Position numbers and translations under genes: made by a program | Part shown: one piece after another, positions 37,402 to 44,311 of the stretch | Numbering within the stretch: the stretch's first letter is position 1 | How the letters are laid out: every line of letters starts with the position of its first letter | Notes under the pieces: model-generated | Seen by the model: the letters and a program-made list of their open reading frames with translations, nothing else | What the model was told of the DNA's origin: nothing | Databases searched by the model: none | Source of the DNA: CAVPTL01 sp963708725 | GTDB lineage: Bacteria; Actinomycetota; Thermoleophilia; Gaiellales; JAICJC01 | Direction: 5' to 3' | DNA: 64,000 nucleotides | Assembly (NCBI GenBank): GCA_963708725.1 | Contig: CAVPTL010000007.1 | Coordinates: forward strand, 62,001 to 126,000

Positions 37402-37935
37402 GTGAGCACAGGCTCCGGCGCACTCGTTGCGGGAGTTACAGGAATCCCGGCGTATGTGTTGAAAAGCATCCACGTGTCCACCAAGACGCGCACGAGGCGG
37501 GTACGAGGCTGGCTGTCGCGTACCGAAGCACGTTCCCCCGAGCTCGCCGAGCCGCCCGAATCGCGGCCGCCGGCCACGCCGTCGTCGCGCCTTACGGATC
37601 CCGCACCCGACACCCAGGTGGTCGTTTCGGAGTTCCATCAGGCGAATCGCGGCGCGTACCTTGCGTCTCTCGAGGAGATCGGCGAAAAGTGGCTGGTGCG
37701 GCTCGACGCCACCGCAGAACCTCACGACTGGGACGTGCTCACCGCCTGGGACGGCCGCATCCACGACGCTGCCGGGGCGGCATCGAGCGCCTGGGAAGCG
37801 CGGCACAATCTGCTGAACCCGGCACCGCTGTGGCTCCGGAGCCGAGCCGGGCTGGTCGCCTGGCAAACGCGTTTCATCACCGAGCGGGTGGCATTTTTGC
37901 GCAACCTTCGCGACGACCTCGAGGGGTACTGGTAA
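37402..37935 (+). CDS. Hypothetical soluble protein, 177 residues
   Basis: GTG start at 37402, 20 bp from the divergent membrane gene. N-terminal 75 residues are low-complexity and Pro/Ser/Arg-rich; the C-terminal 100 residues look folded, with many Trp (EKWLVRLDATAEPHDWDVL, ARHNLLNPAPLWLRSRAGLV) and a mainly helical pattern. No family recognised. The codon third-position GC is high on this strand, which supports coding. Confidence 0.55.
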   Translation: MSTGSGALVAGVTGIPAYVLKSIHVSTKTRTRRVRGWLSRTEARSPELAEPPESRPPATPSSRLTDPAPDTQVVVSEFHQANRGAYLASLEEIGEKWLVRLDATAEPHDWDVLTAWDGRIHDAAGAASSAWEARHNLLNPAPLWLRSRAGLVAWQTRFITERVAFLRNLRDDLEGYW

Positions 37936-38012
37936 CCCCACGGCGGGCGCGGATCGCGATATGCTCAGATCCTCGGTTAACCGTGGGTGGAGATGGGTGT
38001 GGGGATCGGGTA

Positions 38013-38249
38013 GTGATCGTTCACGTGTGTAACGACACCGGCTGGTGTGTGCCGCCGGCCAGAGCTTTGCGGATCCTCGCCTCGAACCAGGCGAGCTCCT
38101 TCGGCGATCCGATCGTGCGCATGTACAAGAACGAGGACGGAATCCAACGTCGCCTGCGGATCGTCCTGCCGAAGGCAACCAAGCAGCAATGCCGCCAGAT
38201 CGCGGCCGGAATCGTGCTGCAGGCCACCGCGGCTGACCGGCTCGACTAA
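38013..38249 (+). CDS. Small hypothetical protein, 78 residues
   Basis: Probable GTG start at 38013 (VIVHVCNDTGWCVPPARAL). Basic C-terminal half (RRLRIVLPKATKQQCRQIAA). Third codon positions are G/C-rich as in real genes of this region, and it ends 16 bp before the dehydrogenase gene. An opposing minus-strand frame covers the same DNA but lacks that bias. No family recognised. Confidence 0.45.
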   Translation: MIVHVCNDTGWCVPPARALRILASNQASSFGDPIVRMYKNEDGIQRRLRIVLPKATKQQCRQIAAGIVLQATAADRLD

Positions 38250-38265
38250 CGAACAAGGAGTGAGG

Positions 38266-39633
38266 ATGAGCGACTACGCAGTAATCAATCCGGCCACCGG
38301 AGAGACGGCCAAGGTCTACCCGACCATCACCGACGCGGAGCTCGCGGCCGCCATCGCGCTGGCCGAGAAGGCGCACAAGCAGTGGTCGCGATCAAAGACC
38401 GTCGAGGAGCGCGCCGCGCTCGTCCGGCGCGTGGGCGAGCTGCACTCCGAGCGGCGTGAGGAGCTGGCCGCGATCGCAGTGCGCGAGATGGGTAAGCCCA
38501 TGGATCAGGCACTCGGCGAGGTCGACTTCTGCGTCGATATCTACGGGTACTACGCCGACAACGCCACGGAGTTCTTGAAGGACGAGCCGATCAATCTGCT
38601 CGCCGGCGACGGCACCGCAATCATCCGCCGCAGCTCCCTCGGAGTGCTGCTGGGGATCATGCCCTGGAACTTCCCGACCTACCAGGTCGCCCGGTTCGCG
38701 GGCCCGAACCTGATCATCGGTAACACGGTGCTGCTCAAGCACGCACCGCAGTGTCCCGAGACCGCAGAGGCGCTCCAGAAGATCTACCTCGAGGCGGGCT
38801 TCCCCGAGGGCGCCTACGTCAACATCTATGCGACCAACGATCAGATCGCAACCGTGATCGCCGACCCCCGCGTGCAGGGTGTTTCCCTCACGGGCTCGGA
38901 GCGTGCCGGCGCCGCCGTCGCCGAGATCGCGGGCCGCAACCTGAAGAAGGTGGTGCTCGAGCTCGGTGGTAGCGACCCGTTCATCCTGCTGAGCACCGAG
39001 GATCTGGACGCGACCGTGGAGTCTGCGGTCTCTGCTCGCCTCGACAACACCGGACAGGCGTGCAACGCCGCCAAGCGCTTCATCGTGATCGACGATCTGT
39101 ACGAGCCGTTCCTCGAGAAGTTCACGGCGGCGATGCTGGAGACAACGCCCGGTGATCCCACCGCCGATGACACCGTGCTCGGACCGCTCTCGTCCAGCAC
39201 GGCCGCCGATCGGTTGCAGGAGCAGCTCGATCGCGCCGTCGCCGGCGGCGCCAAGGTCACCGTTTCGGGTGAGCGCAAGGGCAACTTCTTCCCGCCGATG
39301 GTGCTGACCGACATCGCATCCGACAATCCGGCACGGCGCGAGGAGCTGTTCGGGCCGATCGCTTCGGTGTATCGAGTCGGGTCCGAGGACGAGGCGGTGA
39401 CGCTTGCCAACGACATTCCCTTTGGTCTGGGGTCGTATGTCTTCACCACCGATTCTGAACAGGCTTCACGGATTGCCGACAAGCTCGAGACCGGCATGGT
39501 GTTCGTGAATCTCGTCGGGGCAGACGGGGCCGAGCTCCCGTTCGGGGGAGTCAAGCGCTCTGGCTCGGGTCGTGAGCTCGGGCGTTACGGCGCCGACGAG
39601 TTCGTCAACAAGAAGCTGATTCGCGTCGGCTGA
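38266..39633 (+). CDS. NAD(P)-dependent aldehyde dehydrogenase, succinate-semialdehyde type
   Basis: 455 residues; AAGGAG at 38255-38260 sets ATG 38266. Aldehyde dehydrogenase fold with IMPWNFP (oxyanion Asn135), general base Glu232 (LELGGSDP) and nucleophile Cys266 (NTGQACNAAKR), ending in PFGGVKRSGSGRELGRYG. The short length and MGKPMDQALGEVD motif match the GabD/Sad group. Could serve GABA or sugar-acid breakdown; no partner gene (GabT) is adjacent. Followed by a strong hairpin. Confidence 0.9.
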   Translation: MSDYAVINPATGETAKVYPTITDAELAAAIALAEKAHKQWSRSKTVEERAALVRRVGELHSERREELAAIAVREMGKPMDQALGEVDFCVDIYGYYADNATEFLKDEPINLLAGDGTAIIRRSSLGVLLGIMPWNFPTYQVARFAGPNLIIGNTVLLKHAPQCPETAEALQKIYLEAGFPEGAYVNIYATNDQIATVIADPRVQGVSLTGSERAGAAVAEIAGRNLKKVVLELGGSDPFILLSTEDLDATVESAVSARLDNTGQACNAAKRFIVIDDLYEPFLEKFTAAMLETTPGDPTADDTVLGPLSSSTAADRLQEQLDRAVAGGAKVTVSGERKGNFFPPMVLTDIASDNPARREELFGPIASVYRVGSEDEAVTLANDIPFGLGSYVFTTDSEQASRIADKLETGMVFVNLVGADGAELPFGGVKRSGSGRELGRYGADEFVNKKLIRVG

Positions 39634-39640
39634 GCATCCG

Positions 39641-39678
39641 GCGACGTGCGGCCCGCCATCTCGCGGGCCGCACGTCGC
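39641..39678 (+). terminator. Strong stem-loop after the aldehyde dehydrogenase gene
   Basis: Perfect 16-bp GC-rich stem: GCGACGTGCGGCCCGC (39641-39656), 6-nt loop, complement at 39663-39678. There is no T-run behind it, as is usual for high-GC actinobacterial terminators. Separates the dehydrogenase from the small-protein cluster. Confidence 0.6.
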
Positions 39679-39798
39679 ATGGCTGCTACCCTTGAAGCTC
39701 AGGGAATGCCCGCCGCTTGTCGCGCTAGTTGAAGGCTTCCGGTAGCTCGCTGACTCTCCGCGACGGCCCGTCCGAGGTCGTCCGATCAGGAGGTTGCT

Positions 39799-39993
39799 AT
39801 GAGCCCGAACCCTCTCGTGCCGTCCGATCCGGTGGCGTCCGAGTCGCCGATCGCCGACCCGCCAGACGTCGATGCACCGGCCCCGGTGCTGACGGTGTTT
39901 GCCCTCAAGGAGCAGCTTCCCCGCGGCTCCCGGGCTGCCCGCCGACCGTTGACGGTGGCCCAGTTCAACCTCGGAGAGATCCATGGCAAGTAG
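39799..39993 (+). CDS. Small protein A of a three-gene cluster (64 residues)
   Basis: ATG 39799 with CAGGAGG at 39787-39793. The first half is acidic, Pro/Asp/Ser-rich and likely disordered; the second half is basic (LKEQLPRGSRAARRPLTVAQ, then FNLGEIHGK). Not hydrophobic, no cysteines. Overlaps the next gene by 11 nt (ATGGCAAGTAG), which shows it is translated in one unit with it. No family recognised; a RiPP-type precursor or small partner protein are possibilities, without direct evidence. Confidence 0.6.
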   Translation: MSPNPLVPSDPVASESPIADPPDVDAPAPVLTVFALKEQLPRGSRAARRPLTVAQFNLGEIHGK

Positions 39994-40177
39994 CGTCACG
40001 ATCCTGGACGCCGGCGCGAAAGCACCGGCCGGCGGGGAATACCGCGTCGTGAATCGACACGGGCACTATCTCGGTCGCAAGGTGACGTGTGCGGAGGGTC
40101 ATCGTTTGCCGGCCACCGAAGCGCAGTACGAGTGGGGCTGGGTATTCCACAACACGGAGGCCACCAATGGCGATTAA
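39983..40177 (+). CDS. Small protein B (64 residues), resembles YjzC in layout
   Basis: ATG 39983, preceded by CGGAGAGA. Sequence has a Pro/Gly-Tyr start and end of a small beta fold: AGAKAPAGGEYRVVNRHGHY, LGRKVTCAEGHRLPATEAQY and a Trp-rich EWGWVF. The order GQKAP-xGxY-(9-12)-T-GxxxP-W is like the uncharacterised Bacillus YjzC family; this is a visual similarity only. A single CxxGH could bind metal. Overlaps the third gene by 11 nt in the same way as the first pair. Confidence 0.6.
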   Translation: MASSVTILDAGAKAPAGGEYRVVNRHGHYLGRKVTCAEGHRLPATEAQYEWGWVFHNTEATNGD

Positions 40178-40376
40178 GTTCAGCACCGGCACGCGACCGC
40201 CCGGGTATGAGCCCGGCGAACGTGTCATCATCCGCATCCCGTATGACTCCGTCCCCGAGGAGCACGCCGACGTGCGCCGCAAGCTGGCCGCGGGTTGGAT
40301 TCTCGGCGAGGTCACAGGCGACGACGGCTCACTGTTCAAGTTCGCCGGTATCTACCCGCCCAAACCGGCGGCATAG
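40167..40376 (+). CDS. Small protein C (69 residues)
   Basis: ATG 40167 with ACGGAGG at 40154-40160. Sequence FSTGTRPPGYEPGERVIIRI begins a beta-rich domain that ends in LFKFAGIYPPKPAA; overall acidic/neutral and soluble. No family recognised. The middle segment (EEHADVRRKLAAGWILGEVT) is the only predicted helix. Confidence 0.6.
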   Translation: MAIKFSTGTRPPGYEPGERVIIRIPYDSVPEEHADVRRKLAAGWILGEVTGDDGSLFKFAGIYPPKPAA

Positions 40377-40430
40377 GCATTTCACGCGACCACGACTCGC
40401 GGCGCGAGCCCGTGCGACCCTAGCGGCAGC

Positions 40431-40511
40431 TCATTCACCGCGATGGGCCGCCGCGAGCACAAAGACGATCAGTGCTGCGATCAGCACCACCACGAACGCG
40501 ACGTCACGCAT
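40431..40511 (-). CDS. 26-residue single-TM peptide
   Basis: ATG 40511 to TGA 40431. Sequence starts MRDVAFVVVLIAALIVFVLA and ends AAHRGE, one membrane helix. Its start overlaps the end of the upstream 112-residue gene by 8 nt (ATGCGTGA), so it is translated by coupling. Too short for similarity-based naming. Confidence 0.5.
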   Translation of the reverse strand: MRDVAFVVVLIAALIVFVLAAAHRGE

Positions 40512-40842
40512 CCGTCCGGGCGCCCAGCGCCTCGGGCAGCGACGACTCGGCGATCTTATGCCAGCCCGACGCAATCAGTTCCTGGACAAACGTGTCGCGG
40601 TCGAGCTCGGGAAACTCCCACGAGTAGATCGCGCCGAGACTTGCCGTCGGGATTCCGCCCTCCACGCGCGAGGCAATCACGACCGTTGCGACCCGGCGTC
40701 CAGCGGGGACCACGTCATCCGCCCCCAGGCTCACCCAATCGAGTTCGGAGATGTCCTCGAAATACTGCCGGGCCAGATGTATCACCCCGTCGTCGGCGCC
40801 GCGTCCATACGTCACAACCAACAACTGGGCAAGTGTGGCCAT
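40504..40842 (-). CDS. Hypothetical soluble protein, 112 residues
   Basis: ATG 40842; no ribosome binding site visible. Starts MATLAQLLVVTYGRGADDGV and has one Trp in ELDWVSLG and another in the helix ELIASGWHKIAESSLPEALG; mixed alpha/beta. No family recognised. Its probable promoter region carries a CTCA-11-bp repeat (40870-40884) centred where the -35 box should be. Confidence 0.55.
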   Translation of the reverse strand: MATLAQLLVVTYGRGADDGVIHLARQYFEDISELDWVSLGADDVVPAGRRVATVVIASRVEGGIPTASLGAIYSWEFPELDRDTFVQELIASGWHKIAESSLPEALGARTDA

Positions 40843-40869
40843 TCGGGCGCAAACACTCTCATGTGTCTG

Positions 40870-40884
40870 TGAGAAACCTCTGAG
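40870..40884 (-). promoter_or_regulatory. PhoB/PhoP-like direct repeat, site A
   Basis: On the minus strand CTCAGAGGTTTCTCACAGA: CTCA units at 40881-40884 and 40870-40873, exactly 11 bp apart. Located between the divergent genes starting at 40842 (-) and 41004 (+). Same pattern as sites B-F. Confidence 0.55.
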
Positions 40885-41003
40885 ATTTATGCTTAAACCC
40901 CCGCCTGTGTGTGACTAACTACCCGATCCGGTGGTTCTGTTTGCCACCGACCGACCGCGCCGATACTCTCAATCCGGGAGGCCACTAAAACAGGGGGACG
41001 AGA

Positions 41004-42161
41004 ATGCCGGGGTTTCGTTTGCTGGGGCGACGCTGTGCTGCGGTAGCGGCGTTGGGAGTAACCGTGGTGGGAGTCGCCACAGCGTCGGCGGCGGTGGTGC
41101 AACCGCACATCACGCCGACCTGGCAGACCAACGGGCGGGTGACCTCGATGAAGGTCGTCGGCAACATCGCCTATATCGGCGGCAGGTTCACATCGGTGCG
41201 CCCTGCCGGCGCCGCCGCCGGCACCGGCGAGGTGGCGCGAAACCACGTGGCGGCGATCAACGTGGCGACCGGCACCCTGCTGCCGTGGGACCCCGACGCC
41301 AACGGCGTGGTGCAAGCGATCGCCGTGAACGGCAAAACCGCCTACCTTGGCGGAGCCTTCACGCAGGTGGGCGGCAAGTCCCATCCCCGGCTCGCGGCCG
41401 TCAACCTGACCACGGGCGCGGCCAACGCCACATGGAAGCCGACCACCGACGCCCAGGTCATGACGCTCACGCTGAACACGGGCATCCTGTACGTGGGCGG
41501 CCAGTTCACCACGATCAACTCCTCCGGGCATCCGTACTTCGCAGCGCTCACGGCGCTCACCGGCGCGCTCGACACGTCGTTCGGCGGCTCGGCTGACGCG
41601 GCGGTCACGGCGTCGACGATGACCGCCGATCACACCAGGCTTGTCATCGGCGGCGACTTCACCCACATCAACAGCTCGGCACAGAATCACATCGCGGCGC
41701 TCAACCCCGCATCCGGGTCGCCATTCGCGTGGGCGACCCACACCTCCTACAGCATCGTCGATCTCGCGGCTGACGCCAACGGCGTGTATGCGGCCGGGCT
41801 TGGCGGCGGCGGCACCTTCGCGGCATTCAACCCCACGACCGGGGCACAGCGCTGGCAGGAGGGCACCGACGGCAACGTCCAGGCGATCGCAGCGGTGGGC
41901 GGCGAGGTGTACGCCGGCGGCCACTACGGCAACTACTGCGGCCTCCAGAGTGGGAACCACACCTGCCCGGCCCCGATCAAGCGTCTGAAGCTGCTGGCGG
42001 TCGATGAGATGACCGGCGCACTCCAGCCGTGGGCCCCGAACGTCAACAGCGTGCTGGGCGTGTTCAGTCTCGGAGCCGCGAACGGCGGGCTGGTTGCCGG
42101 TGGCGACTTCACGAAGATCTCCGGCACCTTGCAGCAGGGATTCGCGAGGTACGCGCCGTAA
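41004..42161 (+). CDS. Secreted beta-propeller repeat protein (paralogue of 54625-55791)
   Basis: 385 residues, ribosome binding site AGGGGGACGAG before ATG 41004. Signal peptide (basic start, hydrophobic 10-27, cut near ASAA). Mature part is built of about six repeats of the form NxAYIGGRFTSV, TAYLGGAFTQVGGKS, LYVGGQFTTI, VIGGDFTHI, with LNPxTGxxxxW linkers, as in delta-60/PQQ-like propellers. Two C-terminal cysteines (NYCGLQSGNHTCPAP) probably form a disulfide. Likely an exported binding or scaffolding protein; no catalytic motif seen. Confidence 0.8.
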   Translation: MPGFRLLGRRCAAVAALGVTVVGVATASAAVVQPHITPTWQTNGRVTSMKVVGNIAYIGGRFTSVRPAGAAAGTGEVARNHVAAINVATGTLLPWDPDANGVVQAIAVNGKTAYLGGAFTQVGGKSHPRLAAVNLTTGAANATWKPTTDAQVMTLTLNTGILYVGGQFTTINSSGHPYFAALTALTGALDTSFGGSADAAVTASTMTADHTRLVIGGDFTHINSSAQNHIAALNPASGSPFAWATHTSYSIVDLAADANGVYAAGLGGGGTFAAFNPTTGAQRWQEGTDGNVQAIAAVGGEVYAGGHYGNYCGLQSGNHTCPAPIKRLKLLAVDEMTGALQPWAPNVNSVLGVFSLGAANGGLVAGGDFTKISGTLQQGFARYAP

Positions 42162-42169
42162 AGACGGTT

Positions 42170-42185
42170 GTTCATAAATCGTTCA
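42170..42185 (+). promoter_or_regulatory. Possible PHO-type direct repeat before the UppP-like gene (loose match)
   Basis: GTTCATAAATCGTTCACGATC: GTTCA units at 42170-42174 and 42181-42185, 11 bp apart. The spacing equals that of the CTCA sites and of Streptomyces PHO boxes (GTTCACC units), but the CTCA core is not conserved. Confidence 0.35.
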
Positions 42186-42208
42186 CGATCGTCGGGCACT
42201 ATCCGGCA

Positions 42209-42229
42209 ATGCGTGGCTCGGCACCTTGA
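42209..42229 (+). CDS. Possible six-codon leader peptide coupled to the UppP-like gene
   Basis: ATG-CGT-GGC-TCG-GCA-CCT-TGA, peptide MRGSAP. Its stop overlaps the TTG start of the UppP-like gene in a TTGA junction, the same coupling used by real gene pairs in this window, and CACTAT lies 6 nt before its ATG (leaderless geometry). It would explain how the TTG start without a Shine-Dalgarno is translated. Unproven. Confidence 0.3.
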   Translation: MRGSAP

Positions 42230-43116
42230 TCGTCGTTCTGGCGGCAGCACCCATAAGTTACGCGCAAGCGATCATCCTCGGGTTGATCCAGGGTGTGGCG
42301 GAGTTGTTCCCGATTTCGAGCCTCGGACAGAGCGTGGTGCTCCCGCACCTGTTCGGCTGGAACATCCATCAAAACGATCCGTACTTCCTGTCGTTTCTGG
42401 TGGCAACGCACCTGGCCACGGCGCTGGTGCTGCTCGGGTTTTTCTGGGCTGACTGGGTGCGCATCTTCAAGGGGCTTGCGCGCTCGGTCGGCGACCGCGC
42501 GATCGCAGAGGACAACCCCGACGGGCGGCTTGGATGGCTCTTGATCGCGGGCACGATTCCGGCCGGCGTGCTCGGCCTCGCCCTTCAAAACCCGCTCCGT
42601 GACCTGTTTGCCTCAGCCCAATCGGCAGCGTTCTTTCTGATACTCAACGGCGTGCTGCTCTACGGCGCGGAGCGGTTGCGACGCCGCGCGCCAGTCGCCC
42701 AGCCGGTCGATGGCGTTGCCACCGATGTGCGCGTGGCCGAGACCGTCGGATGGGGCTCGGCGTTTGCGATCGGAGCAGCCCAGGCACTCGCACTGATCCC
42801 CGGCTTCTCCCGGTCAGGGGCGTCGATGGCGGGCGGCCTGCGGGTGGGGCTCTCGAACGAGGACGCCGCCCGGTTTGCCTTCCTGCTGGCCACCCCGGTG
42901 ATCGGCGCGGCGGCCGTGCTCAAGCTCCCCGACCTGTTCGGCTCGGCCGGTGACGGCGTGCGCGGACAGGCGCTGGCGGCGTCGGTGTGCGCGGCCTTCG
43001 CCGCCTACTTCTCGGTGCGGTACCTGATGCGCTACTTCGAGACCAGCCGGCTGACACCGTTCGCCGTGTTCTGCCTGTGCGAGGGAATCATCCTGAGCGT
43101 CTACTTCGCGCGCTAG
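42226..43116 (+). CDS. Undecaprenyl-diphosphatase family (UppP/BacA-like) protein, altered active site
   Basis: 296 residues from TTG 42226. Eight TM helices; family motifs GLIQGVAELFPISSLGQ (residues about 19-35) and PGFSRSGASMAGGL (about 190-203, with the conserved Arg). In E. coli UppP the first motif supplies Glu17, Glu21 and His30; here the first Glu is Gln, the second is kept, and the His position is Gln (CAG). The protein may still recycle undecaprenyl phosphate or act on another isoprenyl diphosphate, but activity is uncertain. Neighbours are lipid and phosphate enzymes. Confidence 0.82.
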   Translation: MIVVLAAAPISYAQAIILGLIQGVAELFPISSLGQSVVLPHLFGWNIHQNDPYFLSFLVATHLATALVLLGFFWADWVRIFKGLARSVGDRAIAEDNPDGRLGWLLIAGTIPAGVLGLALQNPLRDLFASAQSAAFFLILNGVLLYGAERLRRRAPVAQPVDGVATDVRVAETVGWGSAFAIGAAQALALIPGFSRSGASMAGGLRVGLSNEDAARFAFLLATPVIGAAAVLKLPDLFGSAGDGVRGQALAASVCAAFAAYFSVRYLMRYFETSRLTPFAVFCLCEGIILSVYFAR

Positions 43117-44123
43117 CCACTCGCGAGGCCGAGCTCGGGGCGCATGTCGGGAGCGCTTGCCGCCGCCCCGAGGTAGTTGCCGACACCCGTCAGATCTTCG
43201 GTGAGGCGCAGCAGCGAGTAGTGGTCGAAGTGTCCGGCGGCAGTCGTGTGCGCGGGCACGAACCTGCTCGCGACGATGGTGGCGAGATGGTTGGTCGGAT
43301 CGGCGCTGGAAGATGTGTCGGCGGTCAGGATCACGGTGAGGCTGCCGCTCTGGTAGTCGGGCGAGGCGAGGATTTTGGGGAGCCAGGCCGCCATGAAGCG
43401 ATCCTCCTCGACGACCTGGGGTGTGCCGCCACAGGAATCGTGACCGTCGTTGCAGAGGTTCGGTGCGACGAAGCTGTACGCCGGCAGCGAGCCGCCGCGG
43501 AGATCGGATGCGAGCGCCCCCTTCGCGGTCGTTCCCATCGGCACGTCGTACTTCGCGCAGTCGGCGCGCTCGTTGACGTAGTAGACCGCCGGATTGTGCC
43601 GCGGTACGTACTCCCCGGCGTCGGATCCGAAGCAGTTCGAGGGCATGCTTTCCGCATAGCTTTTCCACGAGAGACCGGCGGTGATCATCTGGCCGAAGAT
43701 GCTCGGGTCGGTGCTCTGACAGTCGGCGGCGGGTGTGCAATCGGAGCCGCGCCGGCCATCACCGGCGATCGACTGCGGCGCTGTGCCGGAGGTCATCTGG
43801 ATGTAGTTCGGCAGGCTCGGGAATTGGATGCCGTGGTAATCGGTGGCAAGCGCGCAGCCATTGGCCAACGCGTTGATGGTGGGAGCGTCCTTCGACCCGA
43901 TCACGCTGCCGAAGGTCGTGTTCTCCATCACGATCACCATCACCTTGCCCTTGGCAGGCGGGGAGCCGGTCATCGAGCCGCAGGGTGTGCCGAGATCGGC
44001 GGCCTTCGCGGTGGACGCCGAGCTCGCGCTCTTCCCCGAGCAGGCCGCGCCCGCAAACACGGCGATCGCGACGGCGACCGCGTACGCCAACTTTGCAGTG
44101 CTGGGTGACGTTCGATAACGCAC
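43113..44123 (-). CDS. Secreted lipoprotein phosphoesterase (acid phosphatase/phospholipase-C fold), copy 1
   Basis: 336 residues from GTG 44123; TACGGT lies 8 nt upstream. Signal peptide ending in AGAAC (Cys28), so probably a lipoprotein. Phosphoesterase-family motifs in order: VIVMENTTFGSVIG, FPSLPNYIQMTSG, SYAESMPSNC, RHNPAVYY, FVAPNLCNDGHDSC, and a C-terminal metal-site segment LTADTSSSADPTNHLA, where relatives have WDE/D. The first Asn/Glu and the NLxxDxHD Asp/His are retained. Predicted to release phosphate from extracellular esters. Site B overlaps its -35 region. Confidence 0.82.
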   Translation of the reverse strand: MRYRTSPSTAKLAYAVAVAIAVFAGAACSGKSASSASTAKAADLGTPCGSMTGSPPAKGKVMVIVMENTTFGSVIGSKDAPTINALANGCALATDYHGIQFPSLPNYIQMTSGTAPQSIAGDGRRGSDCTPAADCQSTDPSIFGQMITAGLSWKSYAESMPSNCFGSDAGEYVPRHNPAVYYVNERADCAKYDVPMGTTAKGALASDLRGGSLPAYSFVAPNLCNDGHDSCGGTPQVVEEDRFMAAWLPKILASPDYQSGSLTVILTADTSSSADPTNHLATIVASRFVPAHTTAAGHFDHYSLLRLTEDLTGVGNYLGAAASAPDMRPELGLASG

Positions 44124-44153
44124 TGTTTTACACCGTAGCGGGTTCGTACAATT

Positions 44154-44168
44154 CTCAGAGTTTACTCA
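44154..44168 (-). promoter_or_regulatory. PhoB/PhoP-like direct repeat, site B
   Basis: CTCA at 44154-44157 and 44165-44168 (plus-strand TTCTCAGAGTTTACTCACAG), 11 bp apart. Relative to the -10 TACGGT at 44137-44132 (minus strand), the -35 position (44155-44160) falls inside this repeat, the geometry of class II PhoB activation. Confidence 0.6.
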
Positions 44169-44247
44169 CAGATCGAAACATAAATCTGAGACGGCGGCGG
44201 TCGAATACATCAGAAACTCACGGAACCTTGACGTCATCCATACGAGT

Positions 44248-44280
44248 CTCAGGGTCTTCTCAAGCCACTGACCCTACCCT
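44248..44280 (+). promoter_or_regulatory. Site C plus -10: activator-type promoter of phosphoesterase copy 2
   Basis: CTCA at 44248-44251 and 44259-44262, 11 bp apart (TCTCAGGGTCTTCTCAAG), then TACCCT at 44275-44280 as -10. The expected -35 (44252-44257) is within the repeat. The same arrangement, with shared flanks CTCAGGG, TCTCAAG and CACTG, occurs at site D2. Confidence 0.6.
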
Positions 44281-44311
44281 GCCGCAACGCCAACGCCACC
44301 GTAGGAGCTTT

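Noticed and set aside
37977..38189. 70-codon minus-strand frame opposite the small gene at 38013
   Set aside because: Codon bias favours the plus strand, although the call there is itself moderate.
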